This document shows, one piece after another, positions 53,799 to 64,000 of a stretch of DNA of 64,000 nt. Position numbers and translations under genes: made by a program. The notes beneath the pieces were generated by a model. That model made no database searches, had not been told where the DNA came from, and saw only the letters and a list, made by a program, of their open reading frames with translations. Position 1 is the first letter of the stretch. Each line of letters starts with the position of its first letter. The stretch is from Sapientia aquatica. Lineage in GTDB: Bacteria; Pseudomonadota; Gammaproteobacteria; Burkholderiales; Burkholderiaceae_D. Where the stretch lies: assembly GCF_004358105.1 (NCBI RefSeq), contig NZ_SMYL01000006.1, forward strand, positions 1-64,000, read 5' to 3'.

Positions 53799-54716
53799 AT
53801 GCTGACATTTCAACAAATTATTCTGACGCTGCAAGATTATTGGAACAAACAAGGTTGCGCCCTGCTGCAACCGCTGGATTTGGAAGTCGGCGCTGGCACA
53901 TCGCACCCAGCAACTTTCCTACGCGCGATTGGCCCAGAACCCTGGCGCGCCGCGTATGTTCAGCCATCGCGTCGCCCTAAAGATGGCCGCTACGGAGAAA
54001 ACCCAAATCGCCTGCAACACTATTACCAATACCAAGTCGCGCTCAAACCAGCGCCAGAAAATATTTTGGATTTGTACCTCGGTTCCTTAGAAGCGGTCGG
54101 TTTAGATTTGCAGCAAAACGATGTGCGTTTTGTTGAAGACGATTGGGAAAATCCAACCTTGGGCGCATGGGGCTTGGGTTGGGAAGTCTGGCTCAATGGA
54201 ATGGAAGTCACTCAATTCACCTACTTCCAACAAGTTGGTGGCTTAGACTGCAAACCAGTCTTGGGCGAAATTACCTACGGGATCGAACGCTTAGCGATGT
54301 ATTTGCAAAACGTTGAAAACGTCTACGACTTAATTTGGACGACTTGGGAAGAAGACGGTGTCACCAAAACGTTGACTTACGGTGATGTGTACCATCAAAA
54401 CGAAGTCGAGCAATCGACCTTTAACTTTGAATACTCAAACACCGAATTCTTGTTTTCGCTGTTCACCAATTACGAAACCGAAGCCAAACGTTTGATTGAA
54501 GTGCCGCTGGCGCTTCCTGCCTATGAATTGGTATTAAAAGCCGGTCACACGTTTAATCTATTGGATGCGCGCGGCGCGATTTCTGTTACCGAACGCGCCG
54601 CCTATATTGGTCGCATTCGTAATTTATCGCGCGCCGTTGCCAGTGCTTATTACGCTTCACGCGAAGCTTTGGGCTTTCCGATGCTATCTAAGCCAACCGA
54701 GGCAGCCCAAGCCTAA
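53799..54716 (+). CDS. glyQ: Glycine--tRNA ligase alpha subunit
   Basis: Catalytic subunit of the bacterial alpha2beta2 glycyl-tRNA synthetase. The 305-residue protein has the class II core: [24 protein letters not shown], motif 2 region with [26 protein letters not shown], and motif 3 [14 protein letters not shown]. It is followed after 58 bp by glyS. Confidence 0.98.
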   Translation: MLTFQQIILTLQDYWNKQGCALLQPLDLEVGAGTSHPATFLRAIGPEPWRAAYVQPSRRPKDGRYGENPNRLQHYYQYQVALKPAPENILDLYLGSLEAVGLDLQQNDVRFVEDDWENPTLGAWGLGWEVWLNGMEVTQFTYFQQVGGLDCKPVLGEITYGIERLAMYLQNVENVYDLIWTTWEEDGVTKTLTYGDVYHQNEVEQSTFNFEYSNTEFLFSLFTNYETEAKRLIEVPLALPAYELVLKAGHTFNLLDARGAISVTERAAYIGRIRNLSRAVASAYYASREALGFPMLSKPTEAAQA

Positions 54717-54774
54717 CTTAGCCCCAGCACGATAAAGCACCGCTACGCCAATACCATTTTTTGACAGACACGCC

Positions 54775-56856
54775 ATGACGCAAACATTATTAGTTGAATT
54801 ATTTACCGAAGAATTGCCACCAAAAGCCTTGATTAAATTGGGCGAAGCGTTTGCCGCTGGTATCTTCAACCATTTAAAAACGAACGAATTCCTGGACGCC
54901 GATTCCATCGCCACCAGTTATGCGACACCGCGTCGCTTGGCGGTTTCGATCACAAAAGTGCGCGCCACATCGCCCGATAAGCAATGCCGTGAGAAAGTGT
55001 TGCCAGTCTCGGTCGCACTGGATGCGAACGGTAACGCTACAGCGCCGCTGTTAAAAAAATTAGCGGCGATGGGCTTCGCCGATGTGCAGGTAAGCCAATT
55101 AGAACGTGCGGCTGACGGCAAAGCTGACAGCTTTTTTTACAGCTACACGGCGCAAGGCGTGGACTTAACATCGGGCTTGCAGCAAGCGTTAGAAGATAGC
55201 GTTGCCAAATTACCGATTCCCAAATTAATGACCTACCAACGCAATGGCAAAGATATTCAGTTTGCGCGCCCAGTGCACCGTTTAATCGCGCTGCACGGTT
55301 CAGCAATTGTTGATCTGAGCATTCTTGGCTTGCACGCTGGACGCATCACGCAAGGTCATCGCTTTTTATCGCAAGGCCAAATCAGTATCAACCATGCCGA
55401 TGACTACGCCAACGATTTACAGACTCACGGCAAAGTCATCGCTAGCTTCGACACACGTAAAGAACAGATTCGCACCGACCTGTTAGCCCAAGCCGGCGCT
55501 GACCACGTGTTGATGCCAGAGGCGTTATTGGACGAAGTTACTGCGCTGGTCGAATGGCCAGTTATTTACAACTGCCATTTTGAAGAAAAGTTTTTAAGCG
55601 TTCCGCAAGAGTGTTTGATTTTGACGATGCAAACCAATCAAAAATACTTCGCCTTAACCGATGCCTCAGGCAAACTGCGCCCACGCTTTTTAATCGTTTC
55701 CAACTTAGCGACTGCAACACCAGAACACATCGTTCGCGGTAACGAAACCGTCGTGCGCCCGCGCTTATCGGACGCCAAATTCTTCTTTGAACAAGATCAA
55801 AAGAAACCACTAACCGAACGCGCCCAAGGCTTGAGCAACGTGGTCTATCACAACAAGTTAGGCAACCAAGCACAGCGCGCCCAACGCGTTGAACAGTTAG
55901 CCGCTTACATCGCGACGCAATTAAGCGCTGACGTCAAATTAGCGCAGCGCGCAGCGCAATTAGCTAAGGCTGATTTGTTGACCGATATGGTAGGCGAATT
56001 CCCTGAATTACAAGGCATCATGGGCACGTACTACGCGCGCATCGATGGCGAAGATGAGCAAGTTGCGCTGGCGATGACGGAGCATTATCAACCGCGCTTT
56101 GCGGGCGATGCGTTGCCAACGTCAATCACGGGAACGGTATTGTCACTGGCTGACAAACTCGAAACCCTAGTCGGTATTTGGGGAATCGGTTTGCAACCCA
56201 CCGGCGACCGCGATCCATTTGCCTTGCGTCGCCATGCGCTCGGCGTCTTGCGTATGCTCATTGAAAAACAATTGCCACTAACATTGTCTGGGCTGCTGCA
56301 ACATGCCGTGACTTTATTTGCCGACAATCCTGCTTTCACCGATCCTAGCGCCGCGCTGACTACTTTTATTTACGATCGTTTGCGCGGGATTTTAAAAGAC
56401 CAAGGATTTAGTCCTGCCGAAGTCGAAGCCGTCGTCGCTCCGCAACCGGATTCGCTGGCAAATATTACCCAGCGCTTAAATGCGGTACAAGCGTTTGCCG
56501 CGTTGCCAGAGGCCGCCGCGTTGGCCGCTGCCAATAAACGCATTACCAATATTTTGAAAAAATCCGAGCAAGTTGACGCTGCGGTGAATCCGGCTTTATT
56601 ACAAGAAGCAGCCGAACAAGCCTTGTTTGCGGCAACCCAAGAAGTGGCCGACAAAGTGAAATCTGCTTATGCTGCCGCTGATTTTAATAATGCGTTACAG
56701 ATTTTGGCAACGATCCGCCCACAAGTGGATTCGTTCTTTAACGATGTGATGGTCAACGCCGAAGATGCTGCGTTGCGCGCCAACCGGATTGCTTTATTGG
56801 CGTCATTGCATGCGGTCTTGAATCAGGTAGCGGACATTTCAAAACTAGCTGCATAA
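54775..56856 (+). CDS. glyS: Glycine--tRNA ligase beta subunit
   Basis: The tRNA-binding subunit partner of GlyQ. The 693-residue protein starts with the typical [15 protein letters not shown]. It contains the HD-like region ([30 protein letters not shown]) and [17 protein letters not shown], and ends in an anticodon-binding-like helical domain with [18 protein letters not shown]. It forms an operon with glyQ and probably the genes that follow. Confidence 0.98.
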   Translation: MTQTLLVELFTEELPPKALIKLGEAFAAGIFNHLKTNEFLDADSIATSYATPRRLAVSITKVRATSPDKQCREKVLPVSVALDANGNATAPLLKKLAAMGFADVQVSQLERAADGKADSFFYSYTAQGVDLTSGLQQALEDSVAKLPIPKLMTYQRNGKDIQFARPVHRLIALHGSAIVDLSILGLHAGRITQGHRFLSQGQISINHADDYANDLQTHGKVIASFDTRKEQIRTDLLAQAGADHVLMPEALLDEVTALVEWPVIYNCHFEEKFLSVPQECLILTMQTNQKYFALTDASGKLRPRFLIVSNLATATPEHIVRGNETVVRPRLSDAKFFFEQDQKKPLTERAQGLSNVVYHNKLGNQAQRAQRVEQLAAYIATQLSADVKLAQRAAQLAKADLLTDMVGEFPELQGIMGTYYARIDGEDEQVALAMTEHYQPRFAGDALPTSITGTVLSLADKLETLVGIWGIGLQPTGDRDPFALRRHALGVLRMLIEKQLPLTLSGLLQHAVTLFADNPAFTDPSAALTTFIYDRLRGILKDQGFSPAEVEAVVAPQPDSLANITQRLNAVQAFAALPEAAALAAANKRITNILKKSEQVDAAVNPALLQEAAEQALFAATQEVADKVKSAYAAADFNNALQILATIRPQVDSFFNDVMVNAEDAALRANRIALLASLHAVLNQVADISKLAA

Positions 56857-56904
56857 CGTTTCAGAAAACTTCTTTCACAGTTAAAACTAACCAAGTCAAT
56901 TATC

Positions 56905-57462
56905 ATGGCGCAAACGAAGCTCATTATTTTGGACCGCGACGGAGTCATTAATCATGATTCGGACGCCTTCATCAAATCACCCGATGAATGGATTGCGATT
57001 GATGGTTCGATGGATGCGATTGCGCAATTGAATCAGGCTGGTTACAAGGTGGTTGTGGCAACCAACCAATCAGGGATTTCGCGCAAATTGTTTGACATGG
57101 AAACGCTAAACGCGATTCATGCCAAAATGCACGATGCCGCGCAACTAGCAGGTGCTTCGATCGACGCTGTATTTTTCTGCCCGCATGCCGCCGACTTTAA
57201 TTGCGATTGCCGCAAACCCAAGCCGGGCATGATTAAAGAAATCGCCCAACGTTATGACATCGATTTAAAAGGTGTTCCTGTAGTCGGTGATTCGCTGCGC
57301 GATTTGCAAGCCGGTTTCATCGTCGGCTGCGCGCCGCATTTGGTGCTGACCGGCAAAGGCGAGAAAACCTTAGCCGCCGGGGGACTTCCACCGGGCGCGC
57401 AAGTACATCTCAATTTAGCTACCTTTGTGGAAAAATTTTTGATGCTCGAAGCAGAAAATTAA
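56905..57462 (+). CDS. gmhB: D-glycero-beta-D-manno-heptose-1,7-bisphosphate 7-phosphatase
   Basis: HAD-type phosphatase in the synthesis of the lipopolysaccharide inner-core heptose. The 185-residue protein has the HAD nucleophile motif ILDRDGVIN, the threonine-containing VVATNQSGISR, the zinc-binding Cys/His cluster CPHAADFNCDC, and KPKPGMI with a final VGDSLRDL. It lies 48 bp after glyS and 53 bp before plsC, the common order. Confidence 0.95.
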   Translation: MAQTKLIILDRDGVINHDSDAFIKSPDEWIAIDGSMDAIAQLNQAGYKVVVATNQSGISRKLFDMETLNAIHAKMHDAAQLAGASIDAVFFCPHAADFNCDCRKPKPGMIKEIAQRYDIDLKGVPVVGDSLRDLQAGFIVGCAPHLVLTGKGEKTLAAGGLPPGAQVHLNLATFVEKFLMLEAEN

Positions 57463-57515
57463 TGCCGCTTTAACGCCCAGATGATTCGTTAATTAGCCTC
57501 ACCCTTGGAGATAAG

Positions 57516-58253
57516 ATGCATCGTTTCACCCTGTTTGTACGTTCTCTCGTGTTCACCATTTTGGTCACCTTATTAACCATCGTTTGGGCTTTTGTCTGCA
57601 TGTTGGTGTCTCCACTTCCGTACAACCAACGTTACTGGGTTACCGCACGCTGGAATGTGATCGTGATTTGGCTGGGCAAAGTCATTTGCGGAATGCACTA
57701 TCAGGTCAAGGGCATGGAAAATTTGCCGGATGAGCCAGTCATCCTGTTATCCAAGCATCAGTCGGCGTGGGAGACAATTTTCTATTTAATGTACATGCCA
57801 CGTCCGCTGGTATTTGTATTCAAAAAGGAATTGCACTACATCCCATTTTTTGGCTGGGGCTTGGCGTTGTTGCGCATGATTCCGATTGATCGCAGCAAGG
57901 GCAAAGACGCCTTCGCGCAAGTCGTGGTCCAAGGTCGCAAGCGTTTAGCGAATGGTCAGTGGATTATTATGTTTCCAGAAGGCACACGCATTCCGGTAGG
58001 TGAAAAAGGTTTTTATAAAGGCGGCGGAGCGCGCTTGGCCGCCGAAACCAATACCACCGTCGTGCCCTTGGCGATGAATTCGGGCGACTGCTGGCCCAAA
58101 AATTCTTTCATCAAAAAGCCCGGATTAATCACGGTCTCCATCGGCAAACCGATTTCACCCGAAGGTAAAAATCCCGTCGAGTTAATGCAAGAAGTGGAAG
58201 CCTGGATCGAAGCTGAGATGCGGGTCATTTCACCGCAACACTATCAGGCTTAA
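57516..58253 (+). CDS. plsC: 1-acyl-sn-glycerol-3-phosphate acyltransferase
   Basis: Makes phosphatidic acid by acylating lysophosphatidic acid at the inner membrane. The 245-residue protein has an N-terminal membrane helix (LVFTILVTLLTIVWAFVCMLV) and the acyltransferase blocks: SKHQSAWET in place of the usual HX4D, MIPIDRS, and FPEGTRIP. The catalytic acid is Glu instead of Asp, a variant I recall from other betaproteobacterial members. GGAG lies upstream of the ATG. It is 7 bp before the next gene. Confidence 0.94.
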   Translation: MHRFTLFVRSLVFTILVTLLTIVWAFVCMLVSPLPYNQRYWVTARWNVIVIWLGKVICGMHYQVKGMENLPDEPVILLSKHQSAWETIFYLMYMPRPLVFVFKKELHYIPFFGWGLALLRMIPIDRSKGKDAFAQVVVQGRKRLANGQWIIMFPEGTRIPVGEKGFYKGGGARLAAETNTTVVPLAMNSGDCWPKNSFIKKPGLITVSIGKPISPEGKNPVELMQEVEAWIEAEMRVISPQHYQA

Positions 58254-58260
58254 TTTCATT

Positions 58261-59118
58261 GTGGCAGGCGGCAGATTTTCCCCATTTACTCAATTGGTAA
58301 AATTTGTGCAATACGATTTATTTGACGAGTTAATTAAGCCATTCTCCCGCACCATCATCGAGTTGGCTCCGCAAACGGAATTGCCTAAAGTGTTAGCGCA
58401 GCATCCGCACGGGGTGCAACTTGGCCAGCAATATGTCCCCTATCAATTACTACGCTCTAAACGGCGCAGCATCGGTTTTTTAATTACCGATGAAGGGCTG
58501 CGTATCACCGCGCCGCGCTGGGTTAGCATTGCCGAAATCAATGCAGCAATCATTAGCAAACAGCGTTGGGTCTTGAGTAAGCTGCAAGAACAGCAAGATC
58601 GACCCGTTCCCCAAAAGGCGCAAGCAATCGAATGGCAAAGCGGCGCGACGTTACCGTTTTTAGGTGTCAACGCCACATTGAAAGTTGAATTCGGCACGCC
58701 TAGCTTCTTTGATCCTGAAACCGCGGTGCTGACCTTAAATTTGCCAACCGACGCCAGTCCCGCGCAGTGCAAAAAGCATTTACAGGCGTGGCTAATGTCA
58801 CAGGCCCGTCGCACTTTCAGCCAACGCTTGCCGTTTTATGCTGATCAATTGGGCGTGACATACCACTCTTTCACACTTACCAGCGCTAACACCCGCTGGG
58901 GTTCGTGTAATTCGCAAGGAAAAATCCGCCTCAATTGGCGCTTAATCCATTTTTCACCACATTTGATTGATTACGTAATCGCGCACGAGTTGGCGCATTT
59001 GATTGAGATGAATCACAGCGCGCGCTTTTGGGCGACCGTTGAGCGGGTTTTCCCTGAATACGATCAAGCGCGGGAACAACTAAAGCAACTTGGCTTGGCG
59101 GCGTTACCGCAGTTTTGA
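58261..59118 (+). CDS. YgjP-like (DUF45) zinc metalloprotease
   Basis: A 285-residue soluble protein with the zinc motif VIAHELAHLIEMNHSARFW and the preceding WGSCNSQGKIRLNWRLIHFSP block, which together define the YgjP/DUF45 group (M48-related fold). The cellular substrate is unknown. Translation starts at GTG 58261, 7 bp after plsC, and the family match covers residues from about 70 to the end. It converges with rsmA. Confidence 0.9.
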   Translation: MAGGRFSPFTQLVKFVQYDLFDELIKPFSRTIIELAPQTELPKVLAQHPHGVQLGQQYVPYQLLRSKRRSIGFLITDEGLRITAPRWVSIAEINAAIISKQRWVLSKLQEQQDRPVPQKAQAIEWQSGATLPFLGVNATLKVEFGTPSFFDPETAVLTLNLPTDASPAQCKKHLQAWLMSQARRTFSQRLPFYADQLGVTYHSFTLTSANTRWGSCNSQGKIRLNWRLIHFSPHLIDYVIAHELAHLIEMNHSARFWATVERVFPEYDQAREQLKQLGLAALPQF

Positions 59119-59152
59119 TGGGAACTAATCGACTTGCTGATGCAGTCGCTAT

Positions 59153-59920
59153 TTAGTGCAAGTTGGCTAGTGCAACGTATTGCTCTAATCCAATTGCTTC
59201 AGGGCGCAATTGCGGATCAATGCCAGCTTCGATCAATTGCGCTTCGGTGAACATCCCCGCCACACAATTGCGAATAACTTTGCGGCGCTGTGAAAAAGCC
59301 TTGGTTACCGTCGCTTGCAATTTATCCAAATCGCACGCTAAGGGATTTTGTTTCGGGATCATGCGCACAATCGCCGAATCAACTTTAGGTGGCGGATCAA
59401 ACGCAGTTGGCGGCACGATAAACATTAAATCCATGTGATAACGCCATTGCAGCATGACCGATAAGCGGCCAAACGCTTTGCTACCGGGTTCGGCCACCAT
59501 GCGTTCCACCACTTCTTTTTGCAGCATAAAATGTTGGTCTTGCACATGCGGTGCAATTTCCGCCAAATGAAATAATAGTGGGCTGGAAATGTTGTACGGC
59601 AAATTACCCACGATGCGCAGTTTTTGACCGGCTGGCACCGGGATTTGGGTGAAATCAAATTTTAATGCGTCGCCTGCGTGCACATGTAATTTGGCGGGGT
59701 CGAATTGCTTTTGTAAGCGGGTCACCAAATCGCGATCCAACTCCACCACGTGCAACTCAGCCACACCTTGCAACAACAAACGCGTCATCGCGGCCAAACC
59801 GGGGCCGATCTCAACCATCGCATCCTGTGGTTGCGGATTAATCGTGCGGATGATGTCGTTTAAGACCAAATCATCGGTTAAAAAATTTTGACCGAAGCGT
59901 TTGCGGGGAATGTGTTTCAT
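59153..59920 (-). CDS. rsmA: 16S rRNA dimethyladenosine transferase RsmA/KsgA
   Basis: Dimethylates two adjacent adenines near the 3' end of 16S rRNA as a late assembly check. The 255-residue protein has RKRFGQNFLTD, the SAM loop VEIGPGLAAMTRLL, the catalytic NLPYNIS motif, and VVERMVAEPGSKAFGRLSV. It starts 8 bp after pdxA stops. Order lptD-surA-pdxA-rsmA is conserved in proteobacteria. Confidence 0.97.
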   Translation of the reverse strand: MKHIPRKRFGQNFLTDDLVLNDIIRTINPQPQDAMVEIGPGLAAMTRLLLQGVAELHVVELDRDLVTRLQKQFDPAKLHVHAGDALKFDFTQIPVPAGQKLRIVGNLPYNISSPLLFHLAEIAPHVQDQHFMLQKEVVERMVAEPGSKAFGRLSVMLQWRYHMDLMFIVPPTAFDPPPKVDSAIVRMIPKQNPLACDLDKLQATVTKAFSQRRKVIRNCVAGMFTEAQLIEAGIDPQLRPEAIGLEQYVALANLH

Positions 59921-59928
59921 GGTTTATT

Positions 59929-60966
59929 TCAATTCTTTTGAGTAAGCGACATCGCAATCGCGCATTGCATCGCTTCTAACATACTGCCGATATCGGCGTG
60001 TCCGACACCTTGAGCTGCCAAATCAAGCGCAGTGCCGTGATCGACCGAGGTACGAATAATCGGCAAGCCTAATGTGATGTTGACGCCCATGCCAAAGCTG
60101 GCGTATTTCAATACTGGCAAACCTTGATCGTGGTACATCGCCAACACGCAGTCAGCCTGATTTAGGTACTTAGCTTGAAACAAGGTATCGGCTGGATAGG
60201 GGCCACGCGCATCAATTCCGCTTGCCTGCATAGCCGTAATCACTGGCGTGATAATCTCGATTTCTTCGCGCCCTAAATAACCATTTTCACCCGCATGCGG
60301 ATTTAAACCGGCGACTAAAATTACCGGCTTTTCGATACCGAATTTGGTCTGCAAATCAGCGTGAATGATTTGAATGATGTGAGTCAGTTCATGTGCTGAA
60401 ATCGCGTCAGCTACTGCGCGCAAAGATAAATGCGTAGTCGCTAACGCGACGCGCAAAGGTCGATGTTGATTGGCCGTTTTGGCGCAAGCTAACATCATCA
60501 CTACTTTGGCGGTATTGGTTTGTTCGGCCAGATATTCAGTGTGACCTGAGAACGCCACGCCCGCATCGTTAATCGTTGATTTTTGTAGCGGCGCAGTGAC
60601 TATGGCATCAAATTTACCTTGTTGCGCGCCTTCAATTGCTAAGTCCAAGGTTCGTAATACCGCCAATCCGTTACGAGGATCGAGCTGTCCAGCTACCACT
60701 GACTGAGCCAGCGGACAATTCAGCACCAACAGCGTTGGGGACGCAGTGGATGCAGATTCAGCAGGAATTTGGACTAGATCGCTGACTACTGACAATTGAA
60801 TTTCAGGATCAATCTGACGTGCTAATTGATGTAAAAAATCACCATCGCCAATTAATACCGAACGGCATTGAAAACGTTCTTGCCATGCTGCACGCAACGA
60901 AATCTCAGGTCCTATGCCAGCCGGTTCACCGACAGTAATGGCCAACGTAGGTAGCTGAGATTTCAT
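59929..60966 (-). CDS. pdxA: 4-hydroxythreonine-4-phosphate dehydrogenase PdxA
   Basis: Oxidises 4-phosphohydroxy-threonine in pyridoxal phosphate synthesis. The 345-residue protein has [11 protein letters not shown] at the N-terminus, the metal-binding [23 protein letters not shown] and the C-terminal [15 protein letters not shown] motif with a metal His. It starts 27 bp after the surA stop. Confidence 0.97.
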   Translation of the reverse strand: MKSQLPTLAITVGEPAGIGPEISLRAAWQERFQCRSVLIGDGDFLHQLARQIDPEIQLSVVSDLVQIPAESASTASPTLLVLNCPLAQSVVAGQLDPRNGLAVLRTLDLAIEGAQQGKFDAIVTAPLQKSTINDAGVAFSGHTEYLAEQTNTAKVVMMLACAKTANQHRPLRVALATTHLSLRAVADAISAHELTHIIQIIHADLQTKFGIEKPVILVAGLNPHAGENGYLGREEIEIITPVITAMQASGIDARGPYPADTLFQAKYLNQADCVLAMYHDQGLPVLKYASFGMGVNITLGLPIIRTSVDHGTALDLAAQGVGHADIGSMLEAMQCAIAMSLTQKN

Positions 60967-60993
60967 TACATGATGTCCTTCAAGCCGATCTGA

Positions 60994-62355
60994 TTATTTA
61001 TCGTCAGTACGGATTTCAACGTAAGCGCGGTCGCGTAATTGACGCACCCAGTCCGCATTCGCCTCATCCATTTTACGTTCACGAATAGTTTGGCGCGCTA
61101 ACTGACGTTGACGTTCTTTAGAAGCTTCGTCGCTTTTACGTTCCAACAATTGAATCAAATGCATACCAGCAGGAGATTCAACCGGATCGCTGACCTCACC
61201 TTCTTTGAGTGCCGCAATGACGGGATCAAACTCAGCGATATCGCCTGGATAAATCCAACCTAAATCGCCGCCTTTGGAAGCCGACGAATCGTTGGAAAAC
61301 GATTGCGCCAAGTCTTCGAATTTAGCGCCATTGTTTTGCAGACGCTCTTTTAATTCGATCAATTTATGGGTCGCTTGCTCTTTGCTTAAAGTCGGTGTGA
61401 TTTTGAGCAAAATGTGGCGGATATGCGCTTGCGAAATACCGGTCGCATCCGGGTCAACTGTGCGACGACCGGTCAATTTTAGGATATGGAAACCGTTGGA
61501 ACTTTTGATCAAGCCTGTCGTTTGTCCTTCTTTTAAATTAGCGAAGGCGTCGATGAAAATCTGCGGATAACGGTCTTGCGCGCGCCAGCCGAGTGAGCCG
61601 CCTTTGAGTCCTTCTGGCGAATCAGAATAAGTCGCTGCGAGCTTACTGAAATCTCCGCCACTCTTTACTTGTTGCAATACATTTTCAGCTTTAGCACGCA
61701 ACTTAGTTAATGCTTCTGGGCTGACGTTTTCGGGAATGCGAATCAAGATGTGGGAAATTTCAACTTCTTGATTTTTTTGCGCATCCGATTTTTGCGCCGC
61801 TAAGAAATTATCGACTTCGGATTCGGACACTTGCACTTTGCTATCGACTTCACGTTCACGCACGCGCTGCAACAAAATATCATCGCGCACACCCTCACGG
61901 AACTGAGCGTAAGACGTGCCTTCTTTCTCAACTTGGTTGCGGAACACTTGCAAAGTCATTTTGTTTTGCTCAGCCATGCGCAACATCGCACGATCTAACA
62001 TCACATCGTCAACGCGCATGCCATTATCGTGCGCCAATTGGGTCTGGGCTTTTTCGATAATCATGCGTTCGATGACTTGCTTTTGTAGTTCAGAGTGGGA
62101 AGGTAAGGCTACTTTCTGTGCTTTCAGACGCTGTTCGACCATGCGCATCCGATCTTCTAATTCACGCTTGGTAATGACTTCATCATTGACCACAACGGCA
62201 ATACCGTTGACGGCAACCGACGGCAATTGCTCGGTCGGAGTCGTCACATTGGCACTCATTTTATCCTGCGCAAAAGCAGACACCTGTGTCAATGCGCACA
62301 ACGCGCAAATGGTACTAATTGTGGCAATCGATAGGCTGCGGAAGGTGCGTTTCAT
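60994..62355 (-). CDS. surA: Periplasmic peptidyl-prolyl isomerase and chaperone SurA
   Basis: Escorts unfolded outer-membrane proteins, including LptD, to the Bam complex. The 453-residue protein has a signal peptide (ISTICALCALTQVSAFA), an N-terminal chaperone domain (VVVNDEVITKRELEDRM), and two parvulin domains (ISHILIRIPE...GGSLGWRAQDRYP; IRHILLKI...KGGDLGWIYPGD) before the C-terminal helix. It lies 77 bp from lptD, its usual partner. Confidence 0.96.
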   Translation of the reverse strand: MKRTFRSLSIATISTICALCALTQVSAFAQDKMSANVTTPTEQLPSVAVNGIAVVVNDEVITKRELEDRMRMVEQRLKAQKVALPSHSELQKQVIERMIIEKAQTQLAHDNGMRVDDVMLDRAMLRMAEQNKMTLQVFRNQVEKEGTSYAQFREGVRDDILLQRVREREVDSKVQVSESEVDNFLAAQKSDAQKNQEVEISHILIRIPENVSPEALTKLRAKAENVLQQVKSGGDFSKLAATYSDSPEGLKGGSLGWRAQDRYPQIFIDAFANLKEGQTTGLIKSSNGFHILKLTGRRTVDPDATGISQAHIRHILLKITPTLSKEQATHKLIELKERLQNNGAKFEDLAQSFSNDSSASKGGDLGWIYPGDIAEFDPVIAALKEGEVSDPVESPAGMHLIQLLERKSDEASKERQRQLARQTIRERKMDEANADWVRQLRDRAYVEIRTDDK

Positions 62356-62432
62356 AATCTAGACTTTGGTTATATTGACGTAGTTCAAACATTAAAAAAG
62401 TGACACATAATAGCAAAAGCAATTAAATACGT

Positions 62433-64000
62433 TTAGTAATTCGTTTGCTGGTAACTTGGTTGGGTTGTTGGCTGATTAATTGGCTGATAACCCGAAATAC
62501 TGCGTTTAAGCACTTCCAGCGGATTGGTGCCAATGCGCGACAAACCATTTAATTCAAGCTGGAAAAATAATGACGTGGTCGCGCTTGAAGTGACATTGGC
62601 AACCGTTGATGGAACAACGTAACGTTGCGCCACAGCGCGGAAAACCCAACAATCCTGCTTGTATTCAAAGCCGACCAAGCCGTCTAAGATGCGGCGATCT
62701 TGAATCGAATAATTGCTGCGCGCCACACCATACCAACGTGGCGCCAATGGCCACTGCGCGGACATGTCAAGTTGTCTCATGCCTTCAGGATCGACTTGGC
62801 TGATTTGTTTGTAGCGGTATTCCAAGTTGAATACCTGCATCGGCGCTGGTTGCCATTTCAAACCAAAGTTCAGTTGCTCGGTGCTGGAAAAACTCTGACT
62901 ATATTGCCAAGACGCTTGGGCGGTGAGATTGTTAGTGAGTTTTCCTTCCGCGACCATAATCAGATCGGAGCGGCTTGGTAACGTGGAATGCTGCGTGTAG
63001 ATGGTTTGGTCACCGACGATGGAGGACGAATAATAATACGGACCATCTACCACCAGAGGCTGACTAAAACTAATCCGTTGAGCGATGGCAAAGCGCATAC
63101 GTTCTTGCCCGTCGGCCTCAATGGCGCGGCTAATCAAACCAGTTGTCAACTGATTGGCGTCGCCAACGCGGTCTTGGCCAGAGAAGCGGTTTTCGGTAAA
63201 AATTTGCGCGAAGTTAATGTCCGAGACACCGGTGTCGAATTCAGGGATCTTGGTTTGATCGCGGTATGGTGTTTTAACGTAAAACATCCGCGGCTCCAGT
63301 GTTTGGGTGATTTCACGACCAAATACGGATGTTTCGCGCTCAAAATACAAACCGGTATCCAGCGAGAACGTCGGGACCGATAAAACCGGACTTGCTGGAT
63401 CTCCAGTGGCTAAGTTGTCGCCCAGTTTGTATTCACTTAAGTGATACGAGAGTTTAGGTGTAACGAAAAAATAGGTTCCTAAAATGGGATAGGAAATCTG
63501 CGGCTGCACCACGAAGCGTTCGCCATTGACCAAGGTTGGATGGCTAAAGTTGGCGTATTCGGTATCCACCGCCCAATCGAAACCGCCAAAATCGTCAATC
63601 TTACCGGCATGGGCAAACAGTTTAGGCAAGGTTTGATACGGTTTACCGATGTCGTTGTTCGCGTCTTGCAAAACTTGATAATTGGCAGCGGTCAATCCAG
63701 CCGACCAAAATGGCTGGCCGTACACAAACGTTACGGTTTGGGGCAACAAATGCTGTGAGCTTGCAGTGATCGAATGCGAATAATCCACGGCATACTGATT
63801 ATCGGAAGCGCGGTTGTAATTCAAATCCATCGTCAAGCCAGGCAATAAGGTCTCTTTGTGCAAGATACTCATTGAGTAGCGCGTCGTGTTTGTTTCTTGA
63901 TCCGTTGGCGTGACTTCAATATGGGTCAAACCGCTATAGTCGGGATCTAAATAACGCACTTCAGCACCAAGTTGCGCGCCACGCTTGGCAATATATTTCG
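62433..64000 (-). CDS. lptD: LPS-assembly protein LptD, C-terminal part (5' end outside window)
   Basis: LptD is the outer-membrane barrel that places lipopolysaccharide in the outer leaflet. At least 522 residues are visible; the frame stays open to the right edge, so the N-terminal jellyroll is missing. The visible part is beta-barrel strands rich in aromatic and Gln/Thr residues (RGAQLGAEVRYLDPDYSG at the start; YHLSEYKLG; FERETSVFGREITQTLEPRMFYV with a Pro near the lateral gate). The last 20 residues are Gln/Thr/Pro/Tyr-rich (INQPTTQPSYQQTNY) beyond the final strand. surA follows 77 bp later. Confidence 0.93.
   Translation of the reverse strand, partial: KYIAKRGAQLGAEVRYLDPDYSGLTHIEVTPTDQETNTTRYSMSILHKETLLPGLTMDLNYNRASDNQYAVDYSHSITASSQHLLPQTVTFVYGQPFWSAGLTAANYQVLQDANNDIGKPYQTLPKLFAHAGKIDDFGGFDWAVDTEYANFSHPTLVNGERFVVQPQISYPILGTYFFVTPKLSYHLSEYKLGDNLATGDPASPVLSVPTFSLDTGLYFERETSVFGREITQTLEPRMFYVKTPYRDQTKIPEFDTGVSDINFAQIFTENRFSGQDRVGDANQLTTGLISRAIEADGQERMRFAIAQRISFSQPLVVDGPYYYSSSIVGDQTIYTQHSTLPSRSDLIMVAEGKLTNNLTAQASWQYSQSFSSTEQLNFGLKWQPAPMQVFNLEYRYKQISQVDPEGMRQLDMSAQWPLAPRWYGVARSNYSIQDRRILDGLVGFEYKQDCWVFRAVAQRYVVPSTVANVTSSATTSLFFQLELNGLSRIGTNPLEVLKRSISGYQPINQPTTQPSYQQTNY

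Overview
The window looks like a chromosomal segment of a Burkholderiales betaproteobacterium, probably Oxalobacteraceae-like. Two things point there: the housekeeping gene orders (ptsN-hprK-rapZ; lolB-ispE-tRNA-Gln-prs-rplY ... pth; glyQ-glyS-gmhB-plsC; lptD-surA-pdxA-rsmA) and a 1325-residue DUF3683/FAD/Fe-S dehydrogenase that I associate with this order. No IS element, phage, plasmid backbone or CRISPR array was seen.

Region 1 (1-6837) is a type VI secretion effector cassette, cut at the left edge: a VgrG spike with a DUF2345 tail, a DUF4123 adaptor, four tandem paralogous lipoproteins, and a DUF2235 (Tle1-like) lipase. The lipoproteins are probably immunity proteins. Every junction from lipoprotein 1 to the lipase has the same 14-bp overlap. 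Lipoproteins 2-4 carry an extra N-terminal leader that aligns without gaps with the first 19 residues of the lipase, which suggests the array grew by duplication of a fused unit. This is the most original feature of the window.

Region 2 (6966-24810) is core metabolism: ppc, a TPMT-like methyltransferase, ubiB/ubiJ/ubiE for ubiquinone, DUF971, a HIT protein, the large FAD/Fe-S dehydrogenase, ilvA-queF-pagP, and ptsN-hprK-rapZ closed by a strong terminator.

Region 3 (24853-37993) holds a leftward series: mutM, a dynamin-like GTPase and mutY, then an S33 hydrolase with a NatAB-type ABC exporter joined by 4-bp overlaps. After it comes a rightward series: a TPR lipoprotein, lolB-ispE, tRNA-Gln, prs and rplY. 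Several clear intrinsic terminators separate these units.

Region 4 (38026-50074) is an accessory block sitting between rplY and pth, which are normally neighbours in this group. It has a minimal chaperone-usher fimbrial operon (pilin, chaperone, usher, adhesin). Divergent from it are two RcsB/BvgA-like response regulators and a BvgS/EvgS-like hybrid kinase. A BlaI repressor, an M56 metalloprotease with a TonB-like C-terminus and a SIMPL-domain protein follow. The intergenic region between fimbriae and regulators carries dyad symmetries that could be response-regulator sites, and the BlaI promoter overlaps TCTAG palindromes.

Region 5 (50210-64000) returns to core genes: pth, a patatin-like protein, a FucP-family sugar transporter, glyQ-glyS, gmhB, plsC, a YgjP-like metalloprotease, and leftward lptD (cut by the right edge), surA, pdxA and rsmA. 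All functional calls rest on reading motifs and gene order by eye; no database search was run.
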